64,000 bases of DNA from Actinoplanes utahensis (GCF_016862455.1 NZ_BOMZ01000114.1:1-64000); one strand, 5' to 3'. Positions 17,506 to 26,599 are shown, counted from the first letter of the stretch. A program made the numbers and translations. Notes: generated from the sequence alone by a model not told the origin.

Positions 17506-18015
17506 TCACTCTTCCTGAGGTGCGTCCGTCCTCAAGGAGCAGTTGTCGGCCTGGTGGGCGTCGAGGCCGCTGAGGATCTTCCGGGTGATGGCGTCGAGGG
17601 CCGACCGTCCCTCCTGGCCCAGGGGCTCGAGGAAGAGTGACTGGACAGCTTCGACGTGTCGGGGAGCAGCCCTGGCGATGAGGGTGAATCCTTCTTCGGT
17701 CAGGACGACGTCGGGGTACCGGGTGTGCGGCGAGGGCACCCGGCTGATCAGACCGCGTTTACCGGTCCGAGTCAGCTGGTGGGACAGGCGGCTCGGTTCC
17801 CAGCCGGTGCTCTCGACGAGGGTGGCCACCGGCAAGCGTTGCCCGGGGGCTTCGGAGAGGCGCGCGAGGAGCTCGTACTCGGGTACCGACATGCCGCACT
17901 CGTGCTGTAGGTGCTGTCGCAGGTGGCGCTCGAGTTCCCTGACCATCGTCAGGTAGCTCCGCCACGTCTCCTGCTGGATGTCGTCGAGCCAGGTCTCAGC
18001 CGCCATGGTCAGCAT
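17506..18015 (-). CDS. MarR-family regulator
   Basis: 169 residues. The winged helix-turn-helix is clear: MSVPEYELLARLSEAPGQRL then PVATLVESTGWEPSRLSHQL with the wing in RGLISRVPSPHTRYPDVVLT. It is transcribed divergently from the NmrA-like gene, with two copies of an 18-bp inverted repeat between them, so it very probably represses itself and the NmrA-like gene until a ligand or redox signal arrives. No cysteine lies near the N-terminus in the OhrR position. Start ATG 18015, or 18006 (MAAETW). Confidence 0.88.
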   Translation of the reverse strand: MLTMAAETWLDDIQQETWRSYLTMVRELERHLRQHLQHECGMSVPEYELLARLSEAPGQRLPVATLVESTGWEPSRLSHQLTRTGKRGLISRVPSPHTRYPDVVLTEEGFTLIARAAPRHVEAVQSLFLEPLGQEGRSALDAITRKILSGLDAHQADNCSLRTDAPQEE

Positions 18016-18025
18016 CCTACAAGCC

Positions 18026-18078
18026 AGCTTGACACATCAAGCTGAGGCTCCCTAAGGTCTAGCTTGACACGTCAACCT
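18026..18078. promoter_or_regulatory. Twin MarR operators
   Basis: Site 1 (18026-18043) is AGCTTGA-CACA-TCAAGCT, a perfect 7-bp inverted repeat. Site 2 (18061-18078) is AGCTTGA-CACG-TCAACCT, with 6 of 7 pairs. The starts are 35 bp apart. Site 1 lies 11 bp from the MarR start and site 2 lies 18 bp from the NmrA-like start, so binding at both could block both promoters. The TTGACA inside each site may be part of a -35 element. Confidence 0.78.
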
Positions 18079-18095
18079 AATGAATCGGGCTGAGA

Positions 18096-19052
18096 ATGAG
18101 CGCGAAACGCATCATCACCGTGCTGGGCGCCACCGGGGCTCAGGGAGGCAGCGTCGTCCGCGCCATCGCGGCCGATCCCACCAGCGGGTTCACCGTTCGC
18201 GCGGTGACCCGGGACAGGGCGAAGGCCGAAGACCTCCTGGCCGCCGGTATCGAGGTGGTCGAAGCCGATCTGGACGACGAGGCGAGCCTGCGCCGTGCTC
18301 TCGACGGCGCCCACGGAGCATTCGTGGTGACGAACTGGTGGGAGCCGCCGGCCGCGGGCTCGGCCTGGACATCCCGGACCGAACGCGAACAGGGCCAGGC
18401 CGCAAACGCAGCCCGGGCGGCCGCCGCGACCGGCCTGCGACACGTCATCTGGTCCACACTGGCCGACACCAGGTCCTACCTGCCGGACGCCCCGCGCCAG
18501 GAAGCCGGGTACACCGTGCCGCACGCCGACGGCAAAGCCGAAGCGAACGCGTTCTTCCTCGACGCGGAGGTCCCCACCACATTCGTGACCGCGCCGATGT
18601 ACTACGAGTCGCTGTTCACCTTCAATGCCCCGCGACGCACGCAGGACGGCACCCTCGTGCTGGCGATGCCGATCGGTTCCGCCCGAGTGGTCAGTGGCAC
18701 CGTCGACGATGTCGGCCGTATCGCGTACGCCATCTTCAACAGGGGTGACGCCCTCGTCGGCCGCACCGTGCCGATCGCGAGCGACCTGTGCTCCGGAGAG
18801 GATTTCGCCGCCGGAGTTGCCGACGCGCTCGGCGAACCCGTGCACTACGTCCCGGTCGATCCGGCCGCGCTGGCCCACTCGGGCATGCCCGACGCCGGCG
18901 AGCTGGCCAACATGTTCCAGTACTTCGTCAACGCCGAAAAAGACCTCACCCAGATCGACTTCAACTGGCTGCGTGACCTCAACCCGGGCCTTCAGCCGTT
19001 CACCACTTGGGCGTCCGCCAACCGCCACCGCTTCCGGGCTCTCGACCTCTGA
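18096..19052 (+). CDS. NmrA-like NAD(P)-binding protein
   Basis: 318 residues. The Rossmann motif is ITVLGATGAQGGSVVRAI (GxxGxxG, ~7-24), followed by VRAVTRD (NADP-type basic residue) and the substrate-domain pattern FVTAPMYYESLFTF. It has no SDR YxxxK pair, which fits atypical SDRs of the NmrA/HSCARG group that sense the NADP(H) ratio or act as quinone reductases. It is divergent from the MarR gene and its promoter region carries one of the two operators. It is probably induced by the MarR ligand, for example a quinone or electrophile (inference). Confidence 0.85.
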   Translation: MSAKRIITVLGATGAQGGSVVRAIAADPTSGFTVRAVTRDRAKAEDLLAAGIEVVEADLDDEASLRRALDGAHGAFVVTNWWEPPAAGSAWTSRTEREQGQAANAARAAAATGLRHVIWSTLADTRSYLPDAPRQEAGYTVPHADGKAEANAFFLDAEVPTTFVTAPMYYESLFTFNAPRRTQDGTLVLAMPIGSARVVSGTVDDVGRIAYAIFNRGDALVGRTVPIASDLCSGEDFAAGVADALGEPVHYVPVDPAALAHSGMPDAGELANMFQYFVNAEKDLTQIDFNWLRDLNPGLQPFTTWASANRHRFRALDL

Positions 19053-19787
19053 GGCCGAGGAGCACCTTGCGGGGCCGGTGTGTCTATGGGCCGTCTCGGG
19101 CCGCCTTCCGACTGCGGCCCGTCGATCGTCGCATCGGCCTGTCGGCGCCCGGCGACGTCAGGGCCGGGACGGCGGGAACCGCGCACTCCGGCGCTTCGGG
19201 ACCGGTCCAGGATGTTTGCTGGAGCAGGTCGATCGCCTCGGCCTGCTGGAAACCTTCGGTCAGCATCGGCTGGTGAGACTTGCCCGGCGGCGCCGGTGGG
19301 CGGGCGGCGGACTCGGATGCGAGGCAGTCGAGGTCCCCCGTTTCGTGGTCCGGGCGCCTCGATGCCCGAACCACAAGCGCAACTTCAGCGACCCTGCCGG
19401 TAGGCACGTAGTGTCATGCGCTGCAAATCCGGTGAACCGGCGAATCGGACGCAGCGTTGAGCCGTAGCGCGACAGCCCGCCTTCGTCCGCCGCAGAGGCT
19501 GAAGGCTGATGTTTCCGCAGCAGCCCGACCATAGGGCTGACGAGGCTTTTCACCGTGCGTCACCTCGGACCGCCCTACCGCTCAACGCCGCTTTGCGAGG
19601 GTCGTCGTGAGCGCCGGGAACGAGGACGTCTCACCACTGTCGTCCGATGGGATGACACGGCGCCCGCGAGAACATCACTTCCTGCCGACGCGCGGCCCCG
19701 GCCGGCACTGCGAATCTTGACGCAGTCGGCCAGAGCCGATCAGGCATTCCGGGGTGGAGTGCCGTCAGCGACCGCGGGGAGACATCG
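19053..19787. other. Gene-poor region with a repeated relic
   Basis: 735 bases with no credible intact gene. Minus-strand 19246-19188 encodes QAEAIDLLQQTSWTGPEAPE and is a near-copy of plus-strand 56273-56330. Frames around it do not continue with conserved features. Just before the RDD gene, TTGACG at about 19717 may be a -35 element, but a good -10 is not evident. Confidence 0.45.
19188..19246 (-). repeat. Dispersed relic repeat, copy A
   Basis: About 59 bases whose reverse complement matches 56273-56330 at roughly nine of ten positions, with one single-base gap. Read here on the minus strand it is open (QAEAIDLLQQTSWTGPEAPE). At the other copy the gap shifts the frame. Both look like fragments of the same lost gene family. 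Confidence 0.65.
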
Positions 19788-20216
19788 ATGAACTACACGC
19801 CCTGGATCATTCGGGTCGGCGCCAACACCGTGGACGGGCTCGCTGTCGTTCCCTTGGTGGTTGCCGCCGAATTCATCGACGAACCGGGCGTCCCACGCCT
19901 GATCGCGGTGGTCGTGGGAGTGGTCTCGATGGTGCTGTTCGGTTACAACCGCTGGTACCTGGCCGGCCGGACAGGTCAGAGCTGGGGACGCAAGGCGCTC
20001 GGTGTCCGGTTGGTGGGTGACGGCACCGGCCGGCCCGTCGGGGTGGGCCGGGCTGCTCTCCGCGACGTGGCTCACGCCCTCGACGTAGCCGTCTGTTACC
20101 TCGGCTACCTGCTGCCGCTGGTCGTCGCCAAGCGCCAGACGATCGCCGACATGGTCTGCCGGACCGTCGTGGTCGGGGACGTGCCCGCGCCGGAACTGGC
20201 GAAAAACCGGGCATGA
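19788..20216 (+). CDS. RDD-family membrane protein
   Basis: 142 residues with three to four hydrophobic segments. The first helix contains RVGANTVDGLAVVPLVVAA, where Arg and Asp occupy the conserved RDD positions. The second pair is LIAVVVGVVSMVLFGYNRWY, and SWGRKALGVRLVG follows, the typical 'GxTxGKxxxGLRVV' loop of the family. RDD proteins are small membrane proteins of mostly unknown or ion-transport function. It overlaps the GPP34 gene by 4 bases, so they are co-expressed. Confidence 0.85.
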   Translation: MNYTPWIIRVGANTVDGLAVVPLVVAAEFIDEPGVPRLIAVVVGVVSMVLFGYNRWYLAGRTGQSWGRKALGVRLVGDGTGRPVGVGRAALRDVAHALDVAVCYLGYLLPLVVAKRQTIADMVCRTVVVGDVPAPELAKNRA

Positions 20217-20815
20217 CCATGACACTGAGGGAGACACTCTTCCTGCTCGCGCATCACCCGTCCGGCCGGCCCCGCATCCCGAACTTCGTCCTGGAGGCCG
20301 GGTTGGGTGCCGCCGCTCTGATGGAGCTTCGCCACCTCGGCATCCTCGAGGTGACCGGTGACGGACACGTGGCAGCCCGCCGTACGGCCCCCAGCGGCGA
20401 TCCACTGCTGGACCGTCTTCTCCACCAGTTGACCACCGGGCCGTCGCGCCGACCACACGAGCTTCTGCCTGCCTGCGGCGAAGACGTCAAACAATCGGTC
20501 ATGGCCGGGCTCGCCGCACACGGTCACTGTCGGCTCGATCCCGCCGGGCACGTGGTCGCGGTGGACCTCGCCGGTCACCGCGACGACGCCCGCCGCGCGA
20601 TCAGGGACAGCGTGCACGGCGGCGTCGCCTCCGACCTCGGCACACTGCTGTGGGCGACGGAATTGGGCGGGTACGTGCTGGGCCCAGCCGCACTCATCAC
20701 GCGGCTGCGACTCGGCAGGCAGTCCGCGGCGGACCCGCTCGCGCTGGCCGTGCGTCAGGCCTTCCCGCTGCCCGCCGGCGCTTTCCGGATCAACGGCAGC
20801 CCCGGTGCGAACTGA
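20213..20815 (+). CDS. GPP34-family phosphoprotein
   Basis: 200 residues. The N-terminal pattern LRETLFLLAHHPSGRPRIPN, LEAGLGAAALMELRHLGILE and later VHGGVASDLGTLLWATELGG match the bacterial GPP34 family, which shares its fold with the Golgi phosphoinositide-binding protein GOLPH3 and is abundant in actinomycetes. It may associate with the membrane surface; the bacterial function is unsettled. The ATGA overlap with the RDD gene indicates translational coupling with a membrane partner. Confidence 0.85.
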   Translation: MTMTLRETLFLLAHHPSGRPRIPNFVLEAGLGAAALMELRHLGILEVTGDGHVAARRTAPSGDPLLDRLLHQLTTGPSRRPHELLPACGEDVKQSVMAGLAAHGHCRLDPAGHVVAVDLAGHRDDARRAIRDSVHGGVASDLGTLLWATELGGYVLGPAALITRLRLGRQSAADPLALAVRQAFPLPAGAFRINGSPGAN

Positions 20816-20827
20816 TGAGCCCGCACA

Positions 20828-21490
20828 TCAGTGGTGGAGCAGACCGGACTGGTGCACCAGCCGCGCGGCCTGCACGCGGTTGTCGCACTCCAACTTGGCG
20901 AAGAGCCGACTGATGTAGGTCTTCACGGTTGCCTCGGTGATCCACAACTGCTCGCTGATAGCGGCGTTCGAGAGGCCTTGTGCGATCAGCAGAAGCACCT
21001 CGCGTTCCCGATCGCTGAGGGCGGCGAGCCGTGCAGCGGCAGCGAGCTCTCCCGGTGTCGTCGCGGGGGGCAGCCGGTCGAGGACCTGCCGAGTGATGGA
21101 CGGTGTCAGGAACGCCTCGCCCGCGGCGGCCGCCCGGATCGCCCGGGCGAGGTCGTCGACCGCCGAATCCTTGAGCAGGAAACCGGCTGCCCCCGCGGCG
21201 AGGGCCTCCGACACGTAACCGGCCTCGCCGAAGGTCGTCAGGATGATCACCGCTGAGGCCGGGACTGTCCGGCGGATCTCCCGTAGCGCGGCGAGCCCCT
21301 CCATCACCGGCATCCGGATGTCGAGCAACACCACGGTCGGCCGGTGCCGGACAGTCAGATCGACAGCTTCACGGCCGTTCGTCGCCTCGGCGACGACCTC
21401 CACATCAGGCAGCGGTGTGAGGATGAGGCCTATCCCGGCGCGTACGAGTCCGTCGTCGTCGGCGATGAGTACCCGGATCGGTTCGGTCAC
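20828..21490 (-). CDS. NarL-family response regulator
   Basis: 220 residues. The receiver domain is VLIADDDGLVRAGIGLIL with phospho-acceptor VVLLDIRMPVMEGL (Asp ~53), TTFGEAGYV and FLLKDSAVDD. The LuxR-type HTH is LSDREREVLLLIAQGLSNAA then ISEQLWITEATVKTYISRLF. It follows the kinase gene at 21500 by 9 bases on the same strand, so it is its partner. Target promoters are not visible. Confidence 0.92.
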   Translation of the reverse strand: MTEPIRVLIADDDGLVRAGIGLILTPLPDVEVVAEATNGREAVDLTVRHRPTVVLLDIRMPVMEGLAALREIRRTVPASAVIILTTFGEAGYVSEALAAGAAGFLLKDSAVDDLARAIRAAAAGEAFLTPSITRQVLDRLPPATTPGELAAAARLAALSDREREVLLLIAQGLSNAAISEQLWITEATVKTYISRLFAKLECDNRVQAARLVHQSGLLHH

Positions 21491-21499
21491 CGGACCACC

Positions 21500-23071
21500 C
21501 TAGGCGTCGGGCTCGTAGAAAGCCTGTTTGGCCGCCAGTACCCCGTCGGCGAAGCAGAACCGGTAGTGCAGATCGCCGGGGTGCTCGTCACTCAGCTGTG
21601 CGATCAACGACGCCTGGTAGTCGATACAGGTGGTCCCCTGCGGGGCCGCACCACCGCCGGTGGTGCCCACAGTCGCCGCCTCCGGGTCCGGCAAGCTGTC
21701 GCGTACGTCCATCTCGCTCTGGCCGACCGTGGCCGCGTCGTAGGTCTTCCGGTCGACGGTGATCATCGTTTCACCGAGGATCAGCGAGCCCGCGCACAGT
21801 CCGACAACACCAGCGACACCGACACCCAGGGCGATGAGCCCGATCCGGGATCGTTGCGCGGACCGGTACATCTGCTGGGTGAAGTCCCCGGCCGGTTGGG
21901 GCGCAGGCAGCGCGGCGTCGGACACCTGCCCGTCATAGGGGAGCATCGCAGCGATCCGGAACCGGCCGTCCGGGGTACGGCCGTGATAAAGCGCGCCGCC
22001 GGCCAGGCGGATTCGTTCCCCGAGCCCGATCAGCCCTTGGCCGGAGGTGGGCCCGTCGTGCGGCGGCCCGGGGTCGTTGACGACTTCGGCGATCACCGCG
22101 TCCGGTTCGTAACGCAGGGCCACCCTGACCGCCCCACCCCGGGCGTGGCGGAGGGCGTTGGTGACGCCCTCCTTGATCACTCGGTAGGCGGCGTGCTCGA
22201 CCATCGGCGCCAGTGGCCGGGCCTCGCCGTCGCGGTGCAGAGCGATCTCGGTGCCCGCCGAGCGGGTCCTGACGATCAGGTCGTCCAGGCTGCTCAACGG
22301 CCTCGCGACGCCCTGCTCCTCGCCGTTCTCCTCATGCAGGATGCCGAGGATCTGCCGTAGCTCGCCCATGGCGGCGGCAGACGTCGTACGCAGAAGTCCG
22401 ATGGTCTTCTCTCGTTGCGCCTCGTCGGCGGTGGCGAGAGTGCCCGTGTAGAGCGAGATGAGGGTCAGCTGGTGTCCCAGCGAGTCGTGCAGGTCGCGGG
22501 CGATCCGGGTGCGTTCCCGCTCACGAGCCTGCCGGGCCACTGCGGCCTGCTCGTCGAAGAGCTGCACGTTACGGGTGTGCATCGCGGTCACCAACCGCCG
22601 GCGCCGGCCGACGACCCAGGCCACCATGGCCGGCAGCACCCCGAACATCAGGTAGTCGGCGACCAGAATCACCAGTGACCCGAGGTCGATCGCGTCCGTG
22701 TACAGCAGGGTGGGGCCGAGGCACAGCATTCCGACGACGAAGGCTGCCACGGTACGTCCGCGATGGGTCATCCGATACCCGGCGGCGATGGCCATCACCG
22801 CCATGACGAGGGGGTTCTGCCCACCGGTCATCGCGCCGACGACCGCAGCGGCAGCGAACGCGCCCGCCGGATGCACCAACCGCAACGGAACCAGGACCAG
22901 CGCGCTGACGGCCACCAGGGCGAGCGCGGCGGGCGCCATATTGAAGGCCAGGGCCGGCACGACGGAGATCACACAGATCAACAGCGCGAGGCCGATCTCG
23001 TACGTGAGCCGGGCCCGCCCTGCGCCACGGGCCGCGGCCCACCAACGATCAAGCGTGGCTCGAATTGTCAC
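21500..23071 (-). CDS. Histidine kinase with an extra C-terminal membrane-anchored domain
   Basis: 523 residues. Five to six membrane segments (~20-165) are followed by the HisKA_3 helix ERERTRIARDLHDSLGHQLT (His ~200), an HATPase N-box (AAYRVIKEGVTNALRHARGG) and G-boxes (NDPGPPHDGPTSGQGLIGLG). Unusually, the protein continues about 140 residues past the kinase core. A further membrane helix is IGLIALGVGVAGVVGLCAGS, then a domain reading KTYDAATVGQSEMDVRDSLP, GTTCIDYQASLI and GDLHYRFCFADGVLAAKQAF. That tail resembles the small SmpA/OmlA-like fold (a GxSxxDVRxxLP pattern with two Cys), and would lie outside the cell. Its role is unknown; sensing or interaction is inferred. Partner regulator is at 20828-21490. 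Confidence 0.88.
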   Translation of the reverse strand: MTIRATLDRWWAAARGAGRARLTYEIGLALLICVISVVPALAFNMAPAALALVAVSALVLVPLRLVHPAGAFAAAAVVGAMTGGQNPLVMAVMAIAAGYRMTHRGRTVAAFVVGMLCLGPTLLYTDAIDLGSLVILVADYLMFGVLPAMVAWVVGRRRRLVTAMHTRNVQLFDEQAAVARQARERERTRIARDLHDSLGHQLTLISLYTGTLATADEAQREKTIGLLRTTSAAAMGELRQILGILHEENGEEQGVARPLSSLDDLIVRTRSAGTEIALHRDGEARPLAPMVEHAAYRVIKEGVTNALRHARGGAVRVALRYEPDAVIAEVVNDPGPPHDGPTSGQGLIGLGERIRLAGGALYHGRTPDGRFRIAAMLPYDGQVSDAALPAPQPAGDFTQQMYRSAQRSRIGLIALGVGVAGVVGLCAGSLILGETMITVDRKTYDAATVGQSEMDVRDSLPDPEAATVGTTGGGAAPQGTTCIDYQASLIAQLSDEHPGDLHYRFCFADGVLAAKQAFYEPDA

Positions 23072-23234
23072 GCCCCACTATGGATCAGTGCCGCGACGCC
23101 TCGATCCGAGGGACATGCCCGGCGGTGACGGCGGGCGAGCCGTGGATCCGGATGCGAGGAAGCCGACGTTACCGCGGTGGTGATGGCTGCCGACTGCGTC
23201 GGGCAGCCCCTCTGCCCGACTTGAAGATGCGCTT

Positions 23235-23356
23235 TAGTACGGCAGCCCGTACCCGGCGTTGGCGATCAGTACGTCGATCGGGCCGACGCTCTCCTCGATC
23301 TCCTCGGCGAGGACGAGAACGGCCCGGTCATCGGTGACATCAAGGACACGGCCGTC
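23235..23356 (-). pseudogene. Short-chain dehydrogenase fragment
   Basis: The minus strand encodes DGRVLDVTDDRAVLVLAEEI, then EESVGPIDVLIANAGYGLPY and a stop. This is the middle of an SDR: the DVTD adenine-binding strand and the NAG motif. The GxxxGxG start and YxxxK catalytic pair are both absent. It abuts the FAD-monooxygenase fragment on the opposite strand at about 23350. Confidence 0.7.
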
Positions 23357-23740
23357 GTTCCTGCCCCGTGCCGCGGTCGCCGCACGGCAGGAGGACGGCG
23401 ACTTCGCGGTGCTGCTGGCCGGGATGCTCGGCGAGGACCCGCCCACCGACGACGCCGGGATGCCGGCCTACGCGCAGTCGCTGCCCGGCCCGGAGCCGGC
23501 CGAGATCATCCGAACCGCCCGACCGCTCGGCCCCGCGGTCAAGATGCGCTACCCCGAGGCGGTGCGCACCCATGGGGAGAAGGACGCGCGACCGAGCTTC
23601 AATCCCATGTACGGCCAGGGGGTCACCGTGGCGGCCATGGAAGCCGCCCTGCTCCGGCGACTGGTGGCCGGTGGGACGGAGGACCTGCCGCGCAGGCAGT
23701 TGCGCAGGAACACGGTTGGCGGCGGCCTATCATCGACTAC
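23347..23740 (+). pseudogene. FAD-dependent monooxygenase fragment
   Basis: The plus-strand frame gives FLPRAAVAARQEDGDFAVLL, AGMLGEDPPTDDAGMPAYAQ and SFNPMYGQGVTVAAMEAALL. The last segment (NPMYGQGVTVAA) is the conserved active-site/FAD region of styrene- or geranylgeranyl-reductase-like flavoproteins. The N-terminal GxGxxG domain is missing and the sequence becomes random after RRNTVGGG, near the stop of the convergent kinase gene. It is a doubly truncated relic. Confidence 0.65.
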
Positions 23741-23747
23741 TGGGGCG

Positions 23748-25949
23748 TCATCGATACCGGGCTGCGCCGGGTGCGGCGTCGGTTGTTGTCGCCCGCAAGT
23801 GCTCCGGTGATGTTGCTGTGGGCCGGTCAGTGGGTAGCCGGACGGTGATCGTGGTGCCGGGTGGGTCGTCGTCGGTGGTGGCGGTGATCGTCCCCCCATG
23901 TTGTTCGATGATGGTACGGGCCAGTGACAGTCCCAGCCCGGTACCGGGGACAGCGTTCGTGAGGGCGCCCTGGGTGCGGAAGAAGCGTTGAAAGAGCCGT
24001 TCGCGTTCGGCCGCGGGAATGACCTGCCCCGTGTTGGACACGGTGAGCAGGGTGGCGGGCCCGTCAGCGGTGACGGTCGCCGTGATGTGGCTGCCCTCGT
24101 CGGCCCACTCGAGGGCATTAGCCAGTAGCTCGTCGACGACCTGAGCGAGCCGGCGCGGGTCGCCCCACAGGATCGCTTCGTCAGGTGAGTCGACGTCGAC
24201 GGTGACGTCCCTGTCGGCGAACCGGTCGCGGACGGTGGCGGCGGCGGCGAGCAGAACAGCGCTCAGGTCCATGCGCCGGAAATCCACGGTCACGTGGCCG
24301 GACTGCAGGCCGGCGATGTCGAGGAGCTTGTCGACGATGATCTGCAGGCGGCCGGTGTTGCGCTGCATCACCTGGAGCATTTCGACCCGATCGGCGGTCG
24401 GCAGGTCGGGGTCGTCGATCATCAGTGCCGTGTACGACAGGATGCTGGTCAGCGGCGTGCGAATCTCGTGTCCGACCAGGGCGATGTATTCGTCGCGGCT
24501 GTGCCCGAGCTCGATGGTCAAGTCCCATCCGCGTCGACGTTCGAGGAACTGCCCGATATGAGCGGCGACGCCGGTCATGACGGCGGTGCGAACATCATCG
24601 GGACTTTCCGTGTAGGTGCTGTAACAGGAAAGAACGCCTCGGGTGGTTGATCCGATGGGCACCGGCACGGTCACCGCCGAGCGCAGCAGACCCCAGTCGA
24701 GAGTCTGTGCGCGAGCGTCGGCGTCGGTGTGCAGATCTGTGGCCCATACCGGCTCAGAGGTCTGCCAAGCTCGCCCGGGCATGCCCTGACCATGGCCCAG
24801 CCGGTCCGGCAGACCGGGCGGCAACAGGTTCCGCTCGTCGGTCCACCGAAGATGCCGCTGCAGGACGTTACCGACCTCGTCGATGGCCCAGAACTCCGTG
24901 GCCGCCCAGTCGAGCATCCGCCCGATGGTCGTGAGGACCTCGCGCAGGAGCTCATCGGCCGGGCGAGTGTCGGAGCCGGACAGCAGGCGCCGGATCGTCA
25001 GCTCGCAGTCCTTCGACACGGCCGCAGTGTGCCGTTGGGTTACGTCCTGCAACGTGACCACGGCGCCCAGCGACTCGCCACCCACGTTGATGATGGGCTG
25101 TGCGTCGGCAAGCAGCATCGAAGGTCGCTGCTGCCGCCGTTCGACCATGATCTCGGACTCGTGCAGGCTTTCGCCGGCGAGAGCCTGCAGCAGGGGGCCC
25201 ACGGCGGGAGGCAGCGTCGCGGCAGGAGTCAAGGCCGTCTGCTGCCGGGCCCATGTCCTCAGGTCGATGTCGTCGGGCAACTCGCCGTTGAGGTCCTGAT
25301 TCGCCTTGTTCGAGAAGATCAGCCACCCGGCGGCGTCGCATGCGGCTACACCGGTCTGCAAGCTGTCGAGCAGTGCTGCCAGAAGCCTCTGCACGTCATC
25401 GGCCCGCGCGGCGGAGCGTTGTTCACCCACGAACGCCGTGCACGCCCGCGCCCCTTGGTCCACTGCGGTGAGGTGCTCCGGCTGCCATTGCCGCGGCTGG
25501 TAGTCCAGCACCGCGCACACTCCCGCCACTGCACCGTCGCCGTCGCGGATCGGATAGCCCAGGAAAGCGCGTTCACCCTCCGCACGCTCTGGCCTAGCCG
25601 TCGGCACTCGGTCATCAGCGAGGACGTCGCTGATGACCACGGGAGCTCCCCGCGAGATCACCAGCCCGCCCAGCGCCGACGACACGGCTACCGAAGGAGA
25701 ACTCGGCCAGTGCGATGGCAGGCCATACGCTCCGACCAGCCGTAGCTGTTCACCGGCCAGCAGGAGAACCATTGCGGCGGGCGCCTGCGCGGCCCGCGCC
25801 ACCAGCGCCACCAGATGATCGGCTGCAGCCTGCGGCAAGCCCTCGGACCGCGGATCCATCCGGACCGGCTCCGGGTCGATGTTGCCACCGGTACGACGTC
25901 GGCCCGGCTCATCCCGGTGGGTATCCGCAAAAGCCATGAAAGGTATCAT
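23748..25949 (-). CDS. Orphan GAF-PAS-GAF sensor histidine kinase
   Basis: About 733 residues from the ATG at 25949. The reading frame extends to a TTG at 26048; ATGs at 25973 and 25937 are alternatives and none has a clear ribosome site. Order: GAF-like domain (AAMVLLLAGEQLRLVGAYGL ... GERAFLGYPIRDGDGAVAGV), PAS domain (LLDSLQTGVAACDAAGWLIF ... GAVVTLQDVTQRH), second GAF (MLDWAATEFWAIDEVGNVLQ ... STTRGVLSCYS), HisKA with EYIALVGHEIRTPLTSILSY (phospho-His in HEIRTPL), and HATPase with the N box in VDELLANALEWADEG and TGLGLSLARTIIEQHGG. No membrane helix is present, so sensing is cytoplasmic (light, redox or small ligand). No response regulator is adjacent. Confidence 0.88.
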   Translation of the reverse strand: MIPFMAFADTHRDEPGRRRTGGNIDPEPVRMDPRSEGLPQAAADHLVALVARAAQAPAAMVLLLAGEQLRLVGAYGLPSHWPSSPSVAVSSALGGLVISRGAPVVISDVLADDRVPTARPERAEGERAFLGYPIRDGDGAVAGVCAVLDYQPRQWQPEHLTAVDQGARACTAFVGEQRSAARADDVQRLLAALLDSLQTGVAACDAAGWLIFSNKANQDLNGELPDDIDLRTWARQQTALTPAATLPPAVGPLLQALAGESLHESEIMVERRQQRPSMLLADAQPIINVGGESLGAVVTLQDVTQRHTAAVSKDCELTIRRLLSGSDTRPADELLREVLTTIGRMLDWAATEFWAIDEVGNVLQRHLRWTDERNLLPPGLPDRLGHGQGMPGRAWQTSEPVWATDLHTDADARAQTLDWGLLRSAVTVPVPIGSTTRGVLSCYSTYTESPDDVRTAVMTGVAAHIGQFLERRRGWDLTIELGHSRDEYIALVGHEIRTPLTSILSYTALMIDDPDLPTADRVEMLQVMQRNTGRLQIIVDKLLDIAGLQSGHVTVDFRRMDLSAVLLAAAATVRDRFADRDVTVDVDSPDEAILWGDPRRLAQVVDELLANALEWADEGSHITATVTADGPATLLTVSNTGQVIPAAERERLFQRFFRTQGALTNAVPGTGLGLSLARTIIEQHGGTITATTDDDPPGTTITVRLPTDRPTATSPEHLRATTTDAAPGAARYR

Positions 25950-26048
25950 ACCGACATTGACGACAGCTGGCATGCCGGCTGCGGCCTTGAGGCACGGCAA
26001 TGGCCTACACCCAAGACCACCGGAAGCGGGCGGTGGTGTGAGGTTCAA

Positions 26049-26599
26049 AGCGGTGGTACCGGCTTGGCCGCGTTAGCTGAATAAAACGTGCTACGCCATG
26101 CAGGAGGAGCCCATCGCGGGGCAGTCGGTCACGTGACATTGCAGTCCGCAGAGGCCGAAATAGCAAGTCGCCTTCGTGAACGGTACGGCCAGCACGCGCG
26201 TCTGGGCAGAGCCGCTGCAGGCGTTACTCACAGCGTGCCGATACGACGGTTCCCGAGGCCTTGCCGTCGATGGCTTCGGGCAGGTGGAAGGGAGGATTGG
26301 GACGTATAATGAAGAATGGTTGAGCGTGGGCGGCACCTATAAGGTATGACGTAGAACACGACGCTCCAGCGTGGTGTGTGGCCCTCGATCGCGTGGTGAT
26401 CGAACGTCGGCAACCGTTCCAGCGCCACATAACCCTAAACAACACGACCGTCGTGTTAGGCCCGCGATCGCGGCCATGCTTGACTTGGCGGAGCGCGTGG
26501 AACAGCTGATACCTAGCGGTGCGCGCTAACACGAACTTGATATATGCCAACATGGCCAGTGCCCTCTGGGTTCGAATCACCTTTTCCGTCGAGCAAATA
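26049..26599. other. Right end of element 1, no gene seen
   Basis: 551 bases between the orphan kinase and att site 2. Frames on both strands lack codon bias, and local composition is less G+C-rich around 26250-26340 and 26520-26600. The segment holds a 29-base sequence (26395-26423) that recurs at 47072-47100, at the same distance (183 bases) from the respective att core. Confidence 0.5.
26395..26423. repeat. Element right-end repeat, copy 1
   Basis: Begins GGTGATCG and ends CCGTTCCAGC. It matches 47072-47100 at 25 of 29 positions without gaps. Both copies lie 183 bases left of an identical att core. The role is unknown (recombinase arm site or relic of a shared gene). Confidence 0.6.

Noticed and set aside
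23748..26048. TTG 26048 as start of the orphan kinase
   Set aside because: The first ~30 codons have no conserved features, no ribosome site and a weak start codon; a later ATG is more likely, although which one is uncertain.
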